Below, piece by piece: positions 47,372 through 59,779 of a stretch of 64,000 nt of DNA. Positions within the stretch are counted from its first letter, which is position 1. Every line of letters starts with the position of its first letter. Source of the DNA: Sphagnum compactum (taxonomy: Eukaryota > Bryophyta > Sphagnopsida > Sphagnales); contig OZ234504.1 of NCBI GenBank assembly GCA_965153455.1, positions 3,162,001 through 3,226,000 on the forward strand, written 5' to 3'. A program made the position numbers and the translations under genes. Below the pieces are notes generated by a model. It saw only the letters and a program-made list of their open reading frames with translations, had not been told where the DNA came from and did not search any database.

Positions 47372-50300
47372 TACTATATTAGATTTTGTGAGTTTGATGG
47401 TGTATTTTGTCTAATTACTATTATTTTACTAAGTCCCATAAAGGCAATTATTGTAAAGGTAGGCAGGTTCAACATTTTAATGCTAAATATTTAATTTATC
47501 TTCTCTTAAGATTCCAGCAGATACGCTAAATTATAATAATTTTTTAACATTTCAGAATTTTTGCCCTCATAATTATTTAGTGCCAAACGTGCCTACCCAC
47601 TACGCCATCAATTTAAAAACCACTTCTACATTCCAAAGTTCTCCAGCCATCCATCATCTTCACTAGTGTGGCCTATCCCATTGGTCCAAAAGGGGACTCA
47701 TTACTCAACTAATTTCTTTCAAAACCATTTTTTATAATTTAGTTAGATTTCTATTGACAAAAATAATTCAAACTTCAATAGCTCTAAGACTTACAATTTA
47801 TGTCTCAAAATTACAAAATCAACTCCATTAATTCCTATTCATAGAGGGCTTTTGAATGCCAAAAGCATGCCCTAATTTCAAGAATTTTTAGTTCTAATTT
47901 TATTGAATTTTCAGTGACAATATAGTTCAAAATTTAATAACCCTTGCACTATAGGTTTATACATCATGAAACCACCTAAGTGCACTTCTATTCACCCATG
48001 TCTTTTCAACAATGCCAAGAGGATGGTAAGGCTGCCATGGTTTGAGAAATCTCAACATGACAATTAAACAAAACAAATTACTTACCTTAATAGATAAAAA
48101 TTCAATTAAAAGAAATGAAGAACTATATATCATTTCTTGACTTCTTCTAGTGGCCAAAATCCTTCAATTTTTTTTTCAAAGCAGCTGGACAAATGATGGT
48201 CATGACGTGCAACTATTACAATTAGAAATTGGGCACTTACTTCAACAACTTGATTCAAGAGAATATGAATGAAATTCAAGAAATCAAAATGACGAGAGAA
48301 GTTGAAGACATGATAAAATTTTGGAATTACAACATACTTGACTCATTTGTGAATACTATTCATTTCTTTGTTTCATCCATGTGATTTGCAAGAAATTTAA
48401 ATAGGAAGAGAAGAAAAATTATATGACATTAACAAAAGTTACTAAAGTGTGATGAGAACAAGAAGAAAAAAAACACAAAAAAAAAACATATATAACCAAT
48501 AAAACACTTCACCAACACTTATATATCAACACAATGACAACATTAAGAATACTAACATTACTACAAATGACATAAAACTAAAATAGTAATTATTAAGTTC
48601 AAAATTCAATTCAAGCAACAAAGGAATATAGATATGTAAATTTTTTCAAGGACAACAAGGTGGCAAATAGATCTCAAATGTAATTTTGGAAAGATGACAT
48701 AGATATGTATATTAAGTTTTGGAATATAAATGCAAACGTAGGAAAGAGAACATCTAGAAGTGTTTTTTAGAAATTATTCTTTAAAGCTCCTAGATGCTTT
48801 GTCACAATTTTGCATACAAATATTGGCTTTAACAAACAAAAATCACAAGACATAATGAACTAGATGATCAAGAAAATCCCCAAAAACATCGTCATTCTTT
48901 TGCAAAAACATTAAAACAAATGGGATTTGTGTGTTGGAATGCAATGTAAGTGCTTGCAATTTTAAAAAAAGAAAAGAAAATGCATTACACAAGCACAAAG
49001 ACAACCAAATTGTCACAAAAAAAACATAAAGATAAGAAATAAAAGGAAACAAAAATAGAATGAAAATAAATGAAAACAAAACTTGTTCAATACAAGTTGT
49101 CAATGAGACAATTATTTGTTGACATGACATGACAAAATGGCACAAGTGATTGATGAAGATGACAATGTAAGTGTAATGTGAACAAAGGAGAAAACTGCTT
49201 AAAGGAGATGATTACACATATTTGCTCTCATGAAAGAGATCATCACCCTGTGTGAATAATGAATAATGTAGCTCAATATATGTACCTTAACATCTAGAAT
49301 GGAGCTTGTAAAATTAAATTCCATTCATAGCTTCTATAGGGTTTAAAGCTCTTGTTGTTTGTAAATTGACGAAATTGTGCATGGAAAGAGTCTCGTTTTC
49401 TTTCATCTTCAATTTCTTACTGTTGTGATTTCTTTTTCAACCTACATTCTTCTTTCTATTTATTTAATGAAATCTACTTTATGAAAATGTATAAAGACTT
49501 TCATTACATAAAGTAGTGGGACTTCCCTTCTATCTCCATTTTTTGTTTATGATTTTGCTTTAGCTACCTAAATTTACATTACACTTAGAAAAAATAAATC
49601 TTTGTTTACACGATTGGGTTTCAATGCTTTCACTAATTTCATTACTTTTGCAACAACCAAGGTTATTACACTAAATTTAAGCACATTGCATACAAATCCA
49701 TTCGACAGCCATGAATCTTTTAATTCTCAAATTTGAACCTCAAGATTTGTATCATTTATAGTTTGCATTAAATTTCAACTTGCTCTTGTATTCGTTCTTT
49801 AGAATTTAAAGCAAATCATGAAAATTTTGACGTTTTTTTCTTTTCTTGATTTCTTGTTTATTTGATTTCAACTATTTTGAAGCATGATATTCAAAATAAA
49901 CCCTAAACCCCTTCCCTTGAGAAAAACATTTCCTATCTTACAAACTTTAGTCCATTGTCATGAACAAATTTACCAACTTCATTTTAGTTTGAATTTTAGT
50001 TTGAATTAGAAAAAAATAATGACAAATTGTTCCATCATTCAAATTTACAAATTATTTCTTATTACAATTGAAGTCACTTTGCTTGCATGTTGGTTGCATA
50101 TAATGTTTCTTTACCACAATTTTACAGATTTCCTTGCTTTATGGCAAATTGCATATTTCATTGTTTCAAATGTGGGTATTAGTCCTAAAATCCTTTCTAT
50201 CTTTTATAGTTTCCCTTTTTGGAACCCCAACCATGAATCAACTTGAAGTCCAACGATTTGAATTTGATGAAATTGCTTTTAGTCCCAAAAGAAAGGATTT

Positions 50301-52680
50301 GACATTAAAGTATTGTATTTAAACAAATAATAGCATTTGATTGCAATATATTCAAGCCAAAAAAATAATAACAGGCAAGTAGACGATGCAATGCCCAAGG
50401 ATTGTCATAAAAGAAACAAATAATGTGTTACATTTGTTGAAGCATTCATTAATATTGCCAAAAAGAATCATGCAATTCATGAAAAGAAGTTATAATTGAG
50501 AAGTAATTGGCAACAAAGACCTTTGAGTTCCAAAGTCCAAAACTTGACATTTCCACGGGGATCCAATTTGAAAAATTTGTTATTTGCATGGAGTTGGGAA
50601 CTTAAGAGTCACAATTTACAATTGATTTGCACATTTCATGTAAAATTTATTGGAAAACAACTAAAAATGTGTATTTTTTGGGTTTTCTTGTCACCAGATT
50701 TTGTAATTTTAAAAAAATCATAGATTTTGCTATTGGGTTTTAATATGTAGCCAAAAATGTGAAGGATTCTTAGAATTTAAAAACTTTCATACCCGATTTA
50801 TAGCCAAATTTGACTAAGTGGTCTTGTGGATCATTGCTCATTTGGCTACATCACAAAATTGGAAAAAAAAACCTTGGTTTGCATGTGTGATTTTCAAATT
50901 TGAATTCTTATATTGTAAATATCATCTTGTAACATGGTGAAAAGTAACAAAATGCTTACAAAGAGGGTGCAAACATGTTGAGTAGGCCAATTTATGAACC
51001 TTGTTTTTTTTAATGAAAATAAAAATAAAGTAAATCTTAGTATAAAAAATTTTGAAATATTTTTTAGTTTAATGATCAAAGCGACAATGTTTTTTGAATT
51101 TAGTATAATAACATTACCTTTTATGGTCGTAATATATATTTAAGTAGATTTTTGAAAATGTAGATAAATGCAAGTGTTTTGAATTGGTTTCAAGTAGATG
51201 AAAGTAGGACACTAATTAAAGTTTTTGGTGAATTCATGTTGATGAGACACTAAAATGTATTAATTATTTTCTAAAAATTCAGGGTTAAGGCCATATTTTA
51301 CTAAATCTCTACCTTAATAGTAGAATTTAACACATTTTACCTAGTTAGTTTAAAATCTACTTATTATTTTAAAAAAAACAATTGAAGTTTTTGAAAGTTG
51401 GTGTGCAACTTATTGTAAATTTAATGAAATGAATGATGGTTTCATAAAGATACTTGAAATTTTACTCTTTTACATTTATAGAAAAATAAAGGATTGCAAT
51501 GTCAAGGGATGATGTTTTGGCTTATTTTTGCATGTTTTCATGCAAGAAAAATAAGGCTTAATTTCATTTAATTTTGTCATTTGGGACTTCACATCTCATT
51601 TTCCCCCTATTTGTTGCTTACATAGATATTAAAAAAATTTACATCATGAAATACTTAAGAAACCACATTCAGGGTCCCAATAAAATATAAAATGTGCGTA
51701 AATTACAATAATGTTGTATTTTGATATGCCTAATTAGCTTTTTATGTAATTTTGATAGAGGATTAGGTGGCTTTTAAATCATTTATTGAGTCAATTTTTC
51801 GCAAACATGGATATTTCAAAATAACCTAAAATGGATATTCATCTAAAGAAATAAATTCAAATGGCACCCACAAAAACTTTCAAGTAAATTTAATTAGCAC
51901 CCACCAAAAAAACTAGTGGAAAATGTGGTTCCATTGCTAAAAAGGAAGGAAAAACACACATAAAAAATGACATTGATGCATTCAAATTCAAAAGTTCAAA
52001 CTTACAAATTAAATAGAAACACTTCGAAGGTGAGTTGAACTCTAGTTTCATATTAGAATTTTTTCAATATAACTCATAATCCCACCCACCATACCCAAAT
52101 GTTAATAAGATATGTGATGAAATAAACACCATTTTTCCAGTGACCATGTAGCTTGTCATGATCATGGAAACATAAATATTAAGATCTAAGTCCAAAAACA
52201 CAAACATGGAATGAAAATGAAGTCTTAAGTGGTAGCACCAACCCACACCTTTTCATCTTTCCAACATGTAATGACATCTTGATAAAAGAGATTTTCAAGT
52301 AAAGTACGTTTGTGCAAACATGCCTAGAATTGTGTCCAAGTGTTGGTTTAATCAATTCATAAATTGTCTTTCATAAATGTACGAATTGAAAAACTATGTT
52401 CATCTTTTATAAATCTGAGCACTAAAACAATGGTTATTTCAAATACTCATTTAACCTTTGAGTTAGCAACCAATTTTTGTTGATTACAATATATCCACAA
52501 TTTGGTCATTGTTAATTCGATTGACATTAAATGGTTCAACCATGGCATTGGGTGCTTGCATTTTCATAGCACTGGATTTAAACATGGACATATGCGAGTC
52601 AAAATATTAGCATTCAAAGGCTTTGAAATTTTTAACCATGAGGGTTTCACACTTTTTGGTTGATAATGATGTTTTTTGAT
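47372..52680. other. AT-rich spacer without recognised genes
   Basis: All frames are short and AT-biased. One copy of the dispersed TTTGGCTACATCACAAAATT repeat lies at about 50805-50862. No RNA gene, intact transposon or domain is seen. Confidence 0.5.
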
Positions 52681-52682
52681 GA

Positions 52683-54768
52683 TCAAAGAGAAAGAGATTT
52701 TAGTATCAAGATGCATCTAGAATTGTGGATTCGTAAGGCATTCATCAATTCATAATATGGGAAATGCATCTCCAATTCATTGACAAAAAATTTAGTTGTG
52801 TTAAAACATTGACTTTCCACTTGTCCAATGGATGCCATAGAAACATCTTTGCACATGAGTTCGTTAACCAACCTAACAATTGCATTGAAAATGTGAGCTT
52901 GATAAGTGTGACCAACCATTCAAAAAACAAAATTTTGTGAACCCTTGTTAATCTTGGGCGATTGTGATTGAAGTGTTTTTCACGACATCACAAAAGACTT
53001 AGAAATTTTGACATTGATACTTGGTCATAAGATCAATGTACATCATAAAAAGGTCAAGTTGACAAATTTTAATAACAACTACAAAATCTAAAATGAAGAC
53101 TTCCCTTCCTTGGGAGAATTTCATCAAAGCATTGACAAACTTTAATAATGGTAGCTAGGAAGTAAAATAAAGCCAACAATGTGTGAATATCACAAAAGAG
53201 ATCAAGATTTAACTTTGTTTAAGCAATTGAGGGGCTATTTTGTGACATTTTGACAATCAATGTCTTGTATTTAATCAAAACACTTTTTAAAGGTTCCCAC
53301 ATTGATATCCATTGTGTTTTGACATTTCTCAAGATTTTTAGTCCTTTTTGTTTCCATGATTTTGGTAAGCTTAATGAATTCCAAATGTCACTTGGGGGAC
53401 CTTGAAAAATAAAAATATATTGATTGGAGTAAATTTTCCAACTTGCCACCATGGGCAAATTATACAAAATTTGCACAATAATGTTTGGATGAAAACACGG
53501 TCAAAAGAGCTAGAGGCATTAAGGTAAAAATCCTTTTCCAAGGACTGCACATGACATGTGTCATTTTTGTATTGGTTTATAATTTTAAAATTTGTATTTT
53601 GGGTACCCCTTTTAACATTGCATTTCAAATATAAATATAATTTGACTACAAATTTATTTTATATCATGTATATCATGCATTCATGCCCTTTATCATGTAA
53701 ACATGAACAACTTTTATTAAAGGCACATTTTCAAAATCCACAATTTTCAGGGTCTTGAAAGCACTTGTGAACCAAATGTGTTCAAATCGGTTATAAAAAA
53801 TTCATTTGCCCTTTTAATCATCAATGTTAAAATACTCTCTAATTTTTAAAAGGAATGGTGTACATTTGGTAAAAAAAAAGGGACGTTTGGAAAAAACAGG
53901 GACTGTCCACTTTCGAGGTTTGAATGCTTTCAACATGCAAAAACATTTTTGATTTGTGTCAAGCTTTGAATATATAAACTTTGCAATAAATGGAAATTAT
54001 TCCAAAAAAAATTATGACAATCCAAATTATTATGTTGCACTTATGATCTTTCAAATATATAAAAATGTAGTTTTAAAGAATGTCCATTCGTTAGGGTGGT
54101 TCTTTTGATTGTGTTTTTACTTTTTTGTTTTATGAGTCATACAATGTTGACCCATCATGTAAGGAAAATGTTTTTCTTTCAATTTTTTGTCATTTTAATG
54201 CATCAATTTTGGAAAACTTCATTTGCACTAAAACAAATAAACCTAAATTGAGATATTTTTAAGTTGGTCAAACTTCCATATATTGCATAAGGGATTTAAT
54301 AATTACAAGGGTGAAATTATTTGCATTTCCACCCCCAACATCTTACAATGTGAAGAGGATAAGTATCATTTTCCATGATTACATCATATGTACACATGGA
54401 TTAAGATCCATGACTGGTTATCAATAATAATAATTTCATTGCACCTAAAGAAATAAAAACTTACCCTAACCACCGCGCTTTGAACTATTTTTAACATTTG
54501 CTCAAACATAAGATTTATTGTATCTTAAGGTTAACCACATTAGATCGGTGTTTTTGGCATTATTAAAAACATTTGATTGCACAAACATTTTTTGCATTGC
54601 AAAATACTTTTTCATGGGGCAACCATGATTAAGCAAGTGAAAAATAAGAACATTTGAATCGAATACTTTTCTTTTCTTTTCAATAATCCCACCATGAGCA
54701 TTTTTTTGCAACATGGTTTCAACATGGGTAAGTAACATGATACAAATTTTCATTAATAACATGAACAT
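52683..54768 (-). pseudogene. Relic of a hAT-superfamily transposase
   Basis: Minus-strand blocks in family order: LIFHLLNHGCPMKKY (about 54645-54600); CNEIIIIDNQSWILIHVY (about 54440-54385), matching the CDExT-x-DNxSW motif around the first catalytic Asp; SWKQKGLKILRNVKTQWISM (about 53360-53300) and YKTLIVKMSQ; and a C-terminal VESQCFNTTKFFVNELEMHF region (about 52830-52755). Blocks are separated by frameshifts and stops. This resembles the ZNF862/DUF4371-like hAT group. No terminal repeats could be assigned. It is fully decayed. Confidence 0.7.
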
Positions 54769-56929
54769 TAATTTTCAAAAAATAACGGTCCCCAAATTTT
54801 AACCCTAGCAAGGCTACCATTGAAGTCTTGCGATGACTTGCATATTTCCATAAAAAATTCCACTTAGGAACCATTAGTTTTTTTTTACCTTCAATCTAAA
54901 TATTGAATTTATCAACTTTGCCCTTAGAACCCACCACAAATGTTGCCCAAGGAAGTTTCATTGCCTTTGTATCATGAAAAATGTTTATTCTTTTCATAAC
55001 TTTTCTTTTTTCTCTTTGTTATCTCAAAGTTCTGTTGCAGCACAATTGGATCCAAAATAACACATTCAAATCCATAATAGAAGGAATATCTAGTGGAGAC
55101 TTGCTGGAAGAAGCAATATGCATTGAAATAAAAAGAATATATATTGGAAAGTTCTTGCTAGAAGAAGCACATTCATTGGAGTAGAAGGAATATTTATTAT
55201 CTAGACTTCCTAGAAGAAACATCCATTAGAGATTTGTTGGGAAAAACATTTTTTGTTGTTAAGGCTCTATCACCAAACAAAGACTTCAATTTGAGGTTCT
55301 TAAGGTGTTGCAAGTTCTTTGCCATGAAATTTGTTGAAGTTCTTAGGGTGTTGCAAGTTCTTTGACATGAAATTTGTCAAAAAAATCTTGAACTTTACAA
55401 CTTGGTTTTGACTTGTATAAACCTAAAATTTTCACAAAGGCAACCACATTGATTACTCAATGTGTGAACATTGAAACACAATGAACATGAAACCACCCAT
55501 ATTCCAATTTGCCCTTCAAATTTGTTATGATCTTGATCCATTGCTTCTAGAGTCCAAAGTTTGTTCAATCTTGACTATCCCTTTTCAATTTCTTTTAAAC
55601 TTCAATTTACATTTCAATGTACATTGCAAAATCGTATAATGTAGGTTGCAAGTAGTAGAGTCTCTAGTTTGTCAAAAAAAAAATTGTTTTCCTCTCAAAT
55701 CTCTTTGTTTTTCTCAATTTTAAAATCCCAATCTCTCTTGTTTTTGGTCTTTCTGAGTTTGTGACTTCTCTAATTTTTTTTGTGAATATCTTAGGTTTTA
55801 ACTCTATTGACAATCAACAAACACTATGAATGTAAACAAGAACATTTAAATTATGAACAATGAACACCTGCAAACATCTAAGACGCACAATGTGCAATGA
55901 TGCACGAGTGAATTATGATGATGCACGAATAGGCCTACCACATCCTCCTAGGCAGCAAGCCTCTTGAGATTTATGACCCCATTTTATGGTTTAAAGATTC
56001 AACAACAAACTTGCAAATGGGGTCAAAAGTCGGCTCGTTAGGATTCAGTGGTCACCCATTTTGCAACTTCTTCTGGAACCTGAACTGGAATTGGAAACTT
56101 TTAAGAACTGGAGCTGGCACCAGGTTCCCCAGTCTATCTAAGTGTGGAATTAGACCCAGATTCAGATTTTTTTAAAAAAAGAGACTAGAATAGGGGTCTA
56201 ACTAGCTGTTACTTCTGCAGTTTGCATTACCCAGAACCAGACTGTAACGTCTGATTTTTAGAGCCGGAACCCAAATTAATGTTTTCTAAGAACTAGACCC
56301 AGAATATGCTATTAACTTCTACAATGGACAGTAAACGTGCAATAGACCTTTCAAGTTTCCACGTCTAAATTGTCCTTGAGTTGTGTTTTCCTTTAAGAAA
56401 GGCAATTTATGTCAAGAGTTGGTAATTCTCCACTACCCTCATAGATTTGGTAGACCTTTGAGTTATTTTCACTCCAAAATTTTAGATGAAGATCAGTTGG
56501 CAGTTCTCTGCTGATGGACCATCAGAGAAAATTTGCTAGAGACCCAAACCTGTCCAAGCTTTGATTTGTGGATATCAAAGGGGTTACAGAAGGACCAAGT
56601 GATATAGTGGAGTTGGAGTGGAGAGCATAAAATTGGACTACAGCAAGTGCGAAAAATCATGCACCCAAGTTTGCTTATGTCCACTCTTTTGCTCACTTCT
56701 CATTTAAATCTCAACACACAGAAGATTTGAAGTACTAATTAGTGTTCATTGAATTAGTACTGATGATTAGTATTCTTTGTGAAATACTATTTAGTGTTTT
56801 CTAGAGTAAGCTGGGCAATTTCGAGCTGAGCAATTTTAAATGGAGTACTACACTAGAGCTATGCAGCTTGTACTATTTTTATCATGTGGGCAATTAATTA
56901 GATTAACCTTGTCTCTCCAAGGAAAGATG
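54769..56929. other. AT-rich spacer
   Basis: Short internal repeats (for example AAGTTCTTAGGGTGTTGCAA-like near 55300 and 55340) but no recognisable gene. Confidence 0.45.
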
Positions 56930-57505
56930 AATTAATAGAACTAGGTTACAATCTAGGCTTCAATTAGTCTTAAGAAAGATCAACGTAGTTCTTTTAATCT
57001 AGAGAAGAATTAGAGTAATTAATCTGAAGAAAGATTGTAGTTGCATTAATCTAGAAGCTCCAGATCAATAAGTAGTTGTAATCTAGACAAGTTAGTCTGA
57101 AAAAAGATCTTGAAAAGTTATATTAATCTAGAAGCTGCAGAGAATTAATAGAATTGTAATCTAGACTAATTAGAGTAATTAGTCTGAAGAAAGATTGTGG
57201 TTAGACTAACCTAGAAGCTCCAAAGAATTAGTACTTGTAATCTAGACAAGTTAGTTTAGAAAAGATTGAAGTTGTAATAATCTAGAAGCTGCAGATAATT
57301 AGTAGTAGTAATCTAAAGAAAGATTGTAGTTACATTCATCTAGAAATCCCAAAGAAAAAGTAGTTGTAATCTAGACAAGTTACTCTGAATTTTGTTTGCA
57401 GCAACTATATTAATCTAGAAGCTGCAGAGAAGTAGCAGTTGCAATCTAGACTAGCTAGTTTGAAGAGAGATTGTAGTTACATTAAAATCTAGAAGCTCCA
57501 GAGCT
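56930..57505. repeat. Minisatellite (58-83 bp units) overlapping the ERF stop codon
   Basis: Seven or more units start TAATCTAGAAGCT(C/G)CAGA near 57051, 57124, 57207, 57278, 57336, 57411 and 57484. Each is followed by GTTGTAATCTAGACAAG and GAAGAAAGATTGTAGTTACA-type blocks, with more degraded units before 57050. The last copy's AAATCTAGAAGCTCCAGAG is the reverse complement of the final codons (Leu-Trp-Ser-Phe, stop) of the ERF gene. Confidence 0.85.
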
Positions 57506-59666
57506 GCGAGTTGCCGTAAGAAGTAGAATCCTCGTCGTCGCTGCTTTGATCCCGCGTGTTGCTGCAGTCGGGGTCCACAATATTATTAATCCCCTGTTGC
57601 TGCTGCATGAATGGAGGCGAGAGTCCCATTGTGTTGTACATGTTTGACAGCACATTTGGAATATGAAAAATGTTCAGATCCTCATCGACCGCGTCGTCGA
57701 CATGATGATGATGATGATCATCCGTGATCATGCTGATCGCAGCTGCCTCCTGATCTGCTGCACTAGCTGGCTCCTTCATGACGTTAGTCATCCCCAGACT
57801 CATGTGTGGTACTACTAGCTGCTGTAATACTGCAGGTAGTTGATCCTCGCAACTAGCTTCCAGAGCTCCAGTGATTCCTGGCTCCTGCAAATCGTGTCCA
57901 GCTGATGTGCTTGGTTTATTGGTGTTACGGATTGGTAATGTACTTACACCATGTGCCGAATCCCGGAGCTCTTTATCACTATTTAATGTGAGTCCCGGGG
58001 GCATTGGAATGATATCCCGGCTATGAGATGATGATCCCTGCAAAGCCTGCATTCTGGCACGTCGCAATGATGCAGTATGAGATGGAACCCAAGCTGTGAC
58101 CAGCTGCTGCCCGGCTGCTGCAAGTATGCTAGGCGAGGCTGCAAAAACAGCGGCCTCCGGTTGGAGCTGCATTAGACTGCTTCCAGCAGGAGCCAAGCCT
58201 TTCGATTCTATTTGATGTTCTGGTCTTCTTTGAACCCCCTTTCTTGGACTTCTCGACGTTGCTGCGGCCGCCGGCCCACCTGGAGATAGTATTGGAGTGT
58301 CGGGGATCCTTGGCGGTAGGGGATCTCGGGGTCTTGCAAAGCTGCTTTCAGCTATTTTATCAGAACTAGTTGAGCTACCTACTGCACGGCCAGAAACAAT
58401 TACATCAGGTATAAGCTGCTTCTGTGAATTGGGTCGAGGTGATAAGTGGGTGCTTGCAAATGCATGAACTGCAGAAGAACTGGATGTCGACGATTTCGTT
58501 TCCAGAACTTTGCTGAATACGTCCCTGCTAGCTGTTGTGCTGCTTGGTTTCGAGGGGAACTCGTACTGCTGTGGAGAAGAGGCAGTCCTGAAGGATGATG
58601 AACCCTCGCCAGTATTCTCATTCACCTCCGGTCTTATTGTGGACACTAATCTGGGACTAGCGGCTCCTCGAGGAGACGATGTTGCAGGACTGATGTTCGC
58701 AGCAGCGGTGGCGGCAGCTTGGATGGACTTGTCCGAGAGATCCGCAGGGCGAGGAAGTGAGGAAGCAGATTTGGGGAAATTGAGAATGGCTCCAGGACCC
58801 CGGAGTGCGAGTGCAGCTGCATCGTAAGCGCGAGCTGCCATCTCGGCACTCGCGAACGAACCCAGCCAGATACGAGTCTTCTTCTTTGGCCGTCGAATTT
58901 CCGTCACCCAAATTCCCCACGGGCGTCTTCGAACCCCTCGGTACACTGGATGCCGAGTATCCTTCTCTCCAGTGATTACCTTCCCTCGCTTGGCAACGTG
59001 CTCTATCGACAGATCATCATCCTGCTGCTGTGAGGAGCCACTAGCGTCAGCTGCAGTACTAGATTCTGCAGCCGGCTGCATGCAGTGAGACTCTTGTTTT
59101 CTTATTTCACCTCCCGGGATGGTCACTGTCGACTCCGAACCTGGTTCCCAACAATGTTCGGGCCCAATTGACTGCTCACATCCGTGCACTAGTGTATAAG
59201 ACTCTCCTAAGTGTACGTACTCGTCCTCATCGTGATCGGAGTTTTCCCTCTTTCGACTCCGCGTTCCAGGCAACGGCGAAAGAGGGCATGGCTCATGATC
59301 ACCATCTCCGCCTCCGTGAGGGCGACACGGCGGAATCCAAGAACCTATCAAAGTGTGGCAATGATTCCCTGTTGCACGCGAGTACCTCCATGAGTACGCG
59401 GACTCCCCAGCTAATTCCCCTTCCTCCTCCTGCGTGGGTGCCACGGTTGCCAATGATTCTGCAGCATCTCCGAGTAGTTCGACTTCAGTGTTGTCAACGA
59501 TTCTAACTCCCCATGATCCAGTATGAGGCACTCCTCCTCCTACTGTTGCAGACACAGTTCCACCAGCTTCTCCTCCTCCCACGTTGATCCGTCTCGCGGC
59601 TTGCGACAGCCTGAACAGAACTGCCAAGCGCCGCGAGCTGGAGAGAAACGATGCTTTCTCGACCAT
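57489..59666 (-). CDS. Large DREB-like AP2/ERF transcription factor, 725 aa, intronless
   Basis: Nuclear DNA-binding regulator with one AP2/ERF domain at about residues 242-298 ([18 protein letters not shown], then [19 protein letters not shown] and GPGAILNFP). Val at domain position 14 is DREB-like, but position 19 is Arg instead of the usual Glu. DREB-type preference for DRE/CRT sites is therefore probable, not certain. Long Ser/Ala/Gln-rich regions flank the domain. A His run ([10 protein letters not shown]) and an acidic C-terminus at about 661-690 ([19 protein letters not shown], then LSPP) resemble the C-terminal activation motif of group A-4/A-5 ERFs. At 725 aa it is two to three times longer than typical DREBs. 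The frame is open upstream to 59717 without an ATG, so I start at the ATG at 59666. Confidence 0.85.
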   Translation of the reverse strand: MVEKASFLSSSRRLAVLFRLSQAARRINVGGGEAGGTVSATVGGGVPHTGSWGVRIVDNTEVELLGDAAESLATVAPTQEEEGELAGESAYSWRYSRATGNHCHTLIGSWIPPCRPHGGGDGDHEPCPLSPLPGTRSRKRENSDHDEDEYVHLGESYTLVHGCEQSIGPEHCWEPGSESTVTIPGGEIRKQESHCMQPAAESSTAADASGSSQQQDDDLSIEHVAKRGKVITGEKDTRHPVYRGVRRRPWGIWVTEIRRPKKKTRIWLGSFASAEMAARAYDAAALALRGPGAILNFPKSASSLPRPADLSDKSIQAAATAAANISPATSSPRGAASPRLVSTIRPEVNENTGEGSSSFRTASSPQQYEFPSKPSSTTASRDVFSKVLETKSSTSSSSAVHAFASTHLSPRPNSQKQLIPDVIVSGRAVGSSTSSDKIAESSFARPRDPLPPRIPDTPILSPGGPAAAATSRSPRKGVQRRPEHQIESKGLAPAGSSLMQLQPEAAVFAASPSILAAAGQQLVTAWVPSHTASLRRARMQALQGSSSHSRDIIPMPPGLTLNSDKELRDSAHGVSTLPIRNTNKPSTSAGHDLQEPGITGALEASCEDQLPAVLQQLVVPHMSLGMTNVMKEPASAADQEAAAISMITDDHHHHHVDDAVDEDLNIFHIPNVLSNMYNTMGLSPPFMQQQQGINNIVDPDCSNTRDQSSDDEDSTSYGNSQLWSF

Positions 59667-59725
59667 TAATTTGGCGGCGCGCGTACGAGACCTCGCTGAG
59701 GCCTCACCATTACCCACTTCCTGTC

Positions 59726-59776
59726 ACGTTACACGTTTCCCAGCACAACCCCATCACTAACCGCACGTTAACGTGC
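59726..59776 (-). promoter_or_regulatory. Cluster of four ACGT cores with a 14-bp palindrome upstream of the ERF gene
   Basis: ACGT occurs at 59726-59729, 59733-59736, 59765-59768 and 59771-59774. The last two form the perfect palindrome GCACGTTAACGTGC (59763-59776). ACGT cores are the recognition centre of plant bZIP factors, and paired cores typify ABA-responsive elements. The cluster is 60-110 bases upstream of the ATG, so it may lie in the promoter or the leader. Use in regulation is inferred. Confidence 0.45.
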
Positions 59777-59779
59777 CTA

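Noticed and set aside
58510-58827. Plus-strand ORF opposite the AP2 domain
   Set aside because: Shadow of the Ala/Ser-rich ERF coding sequence.
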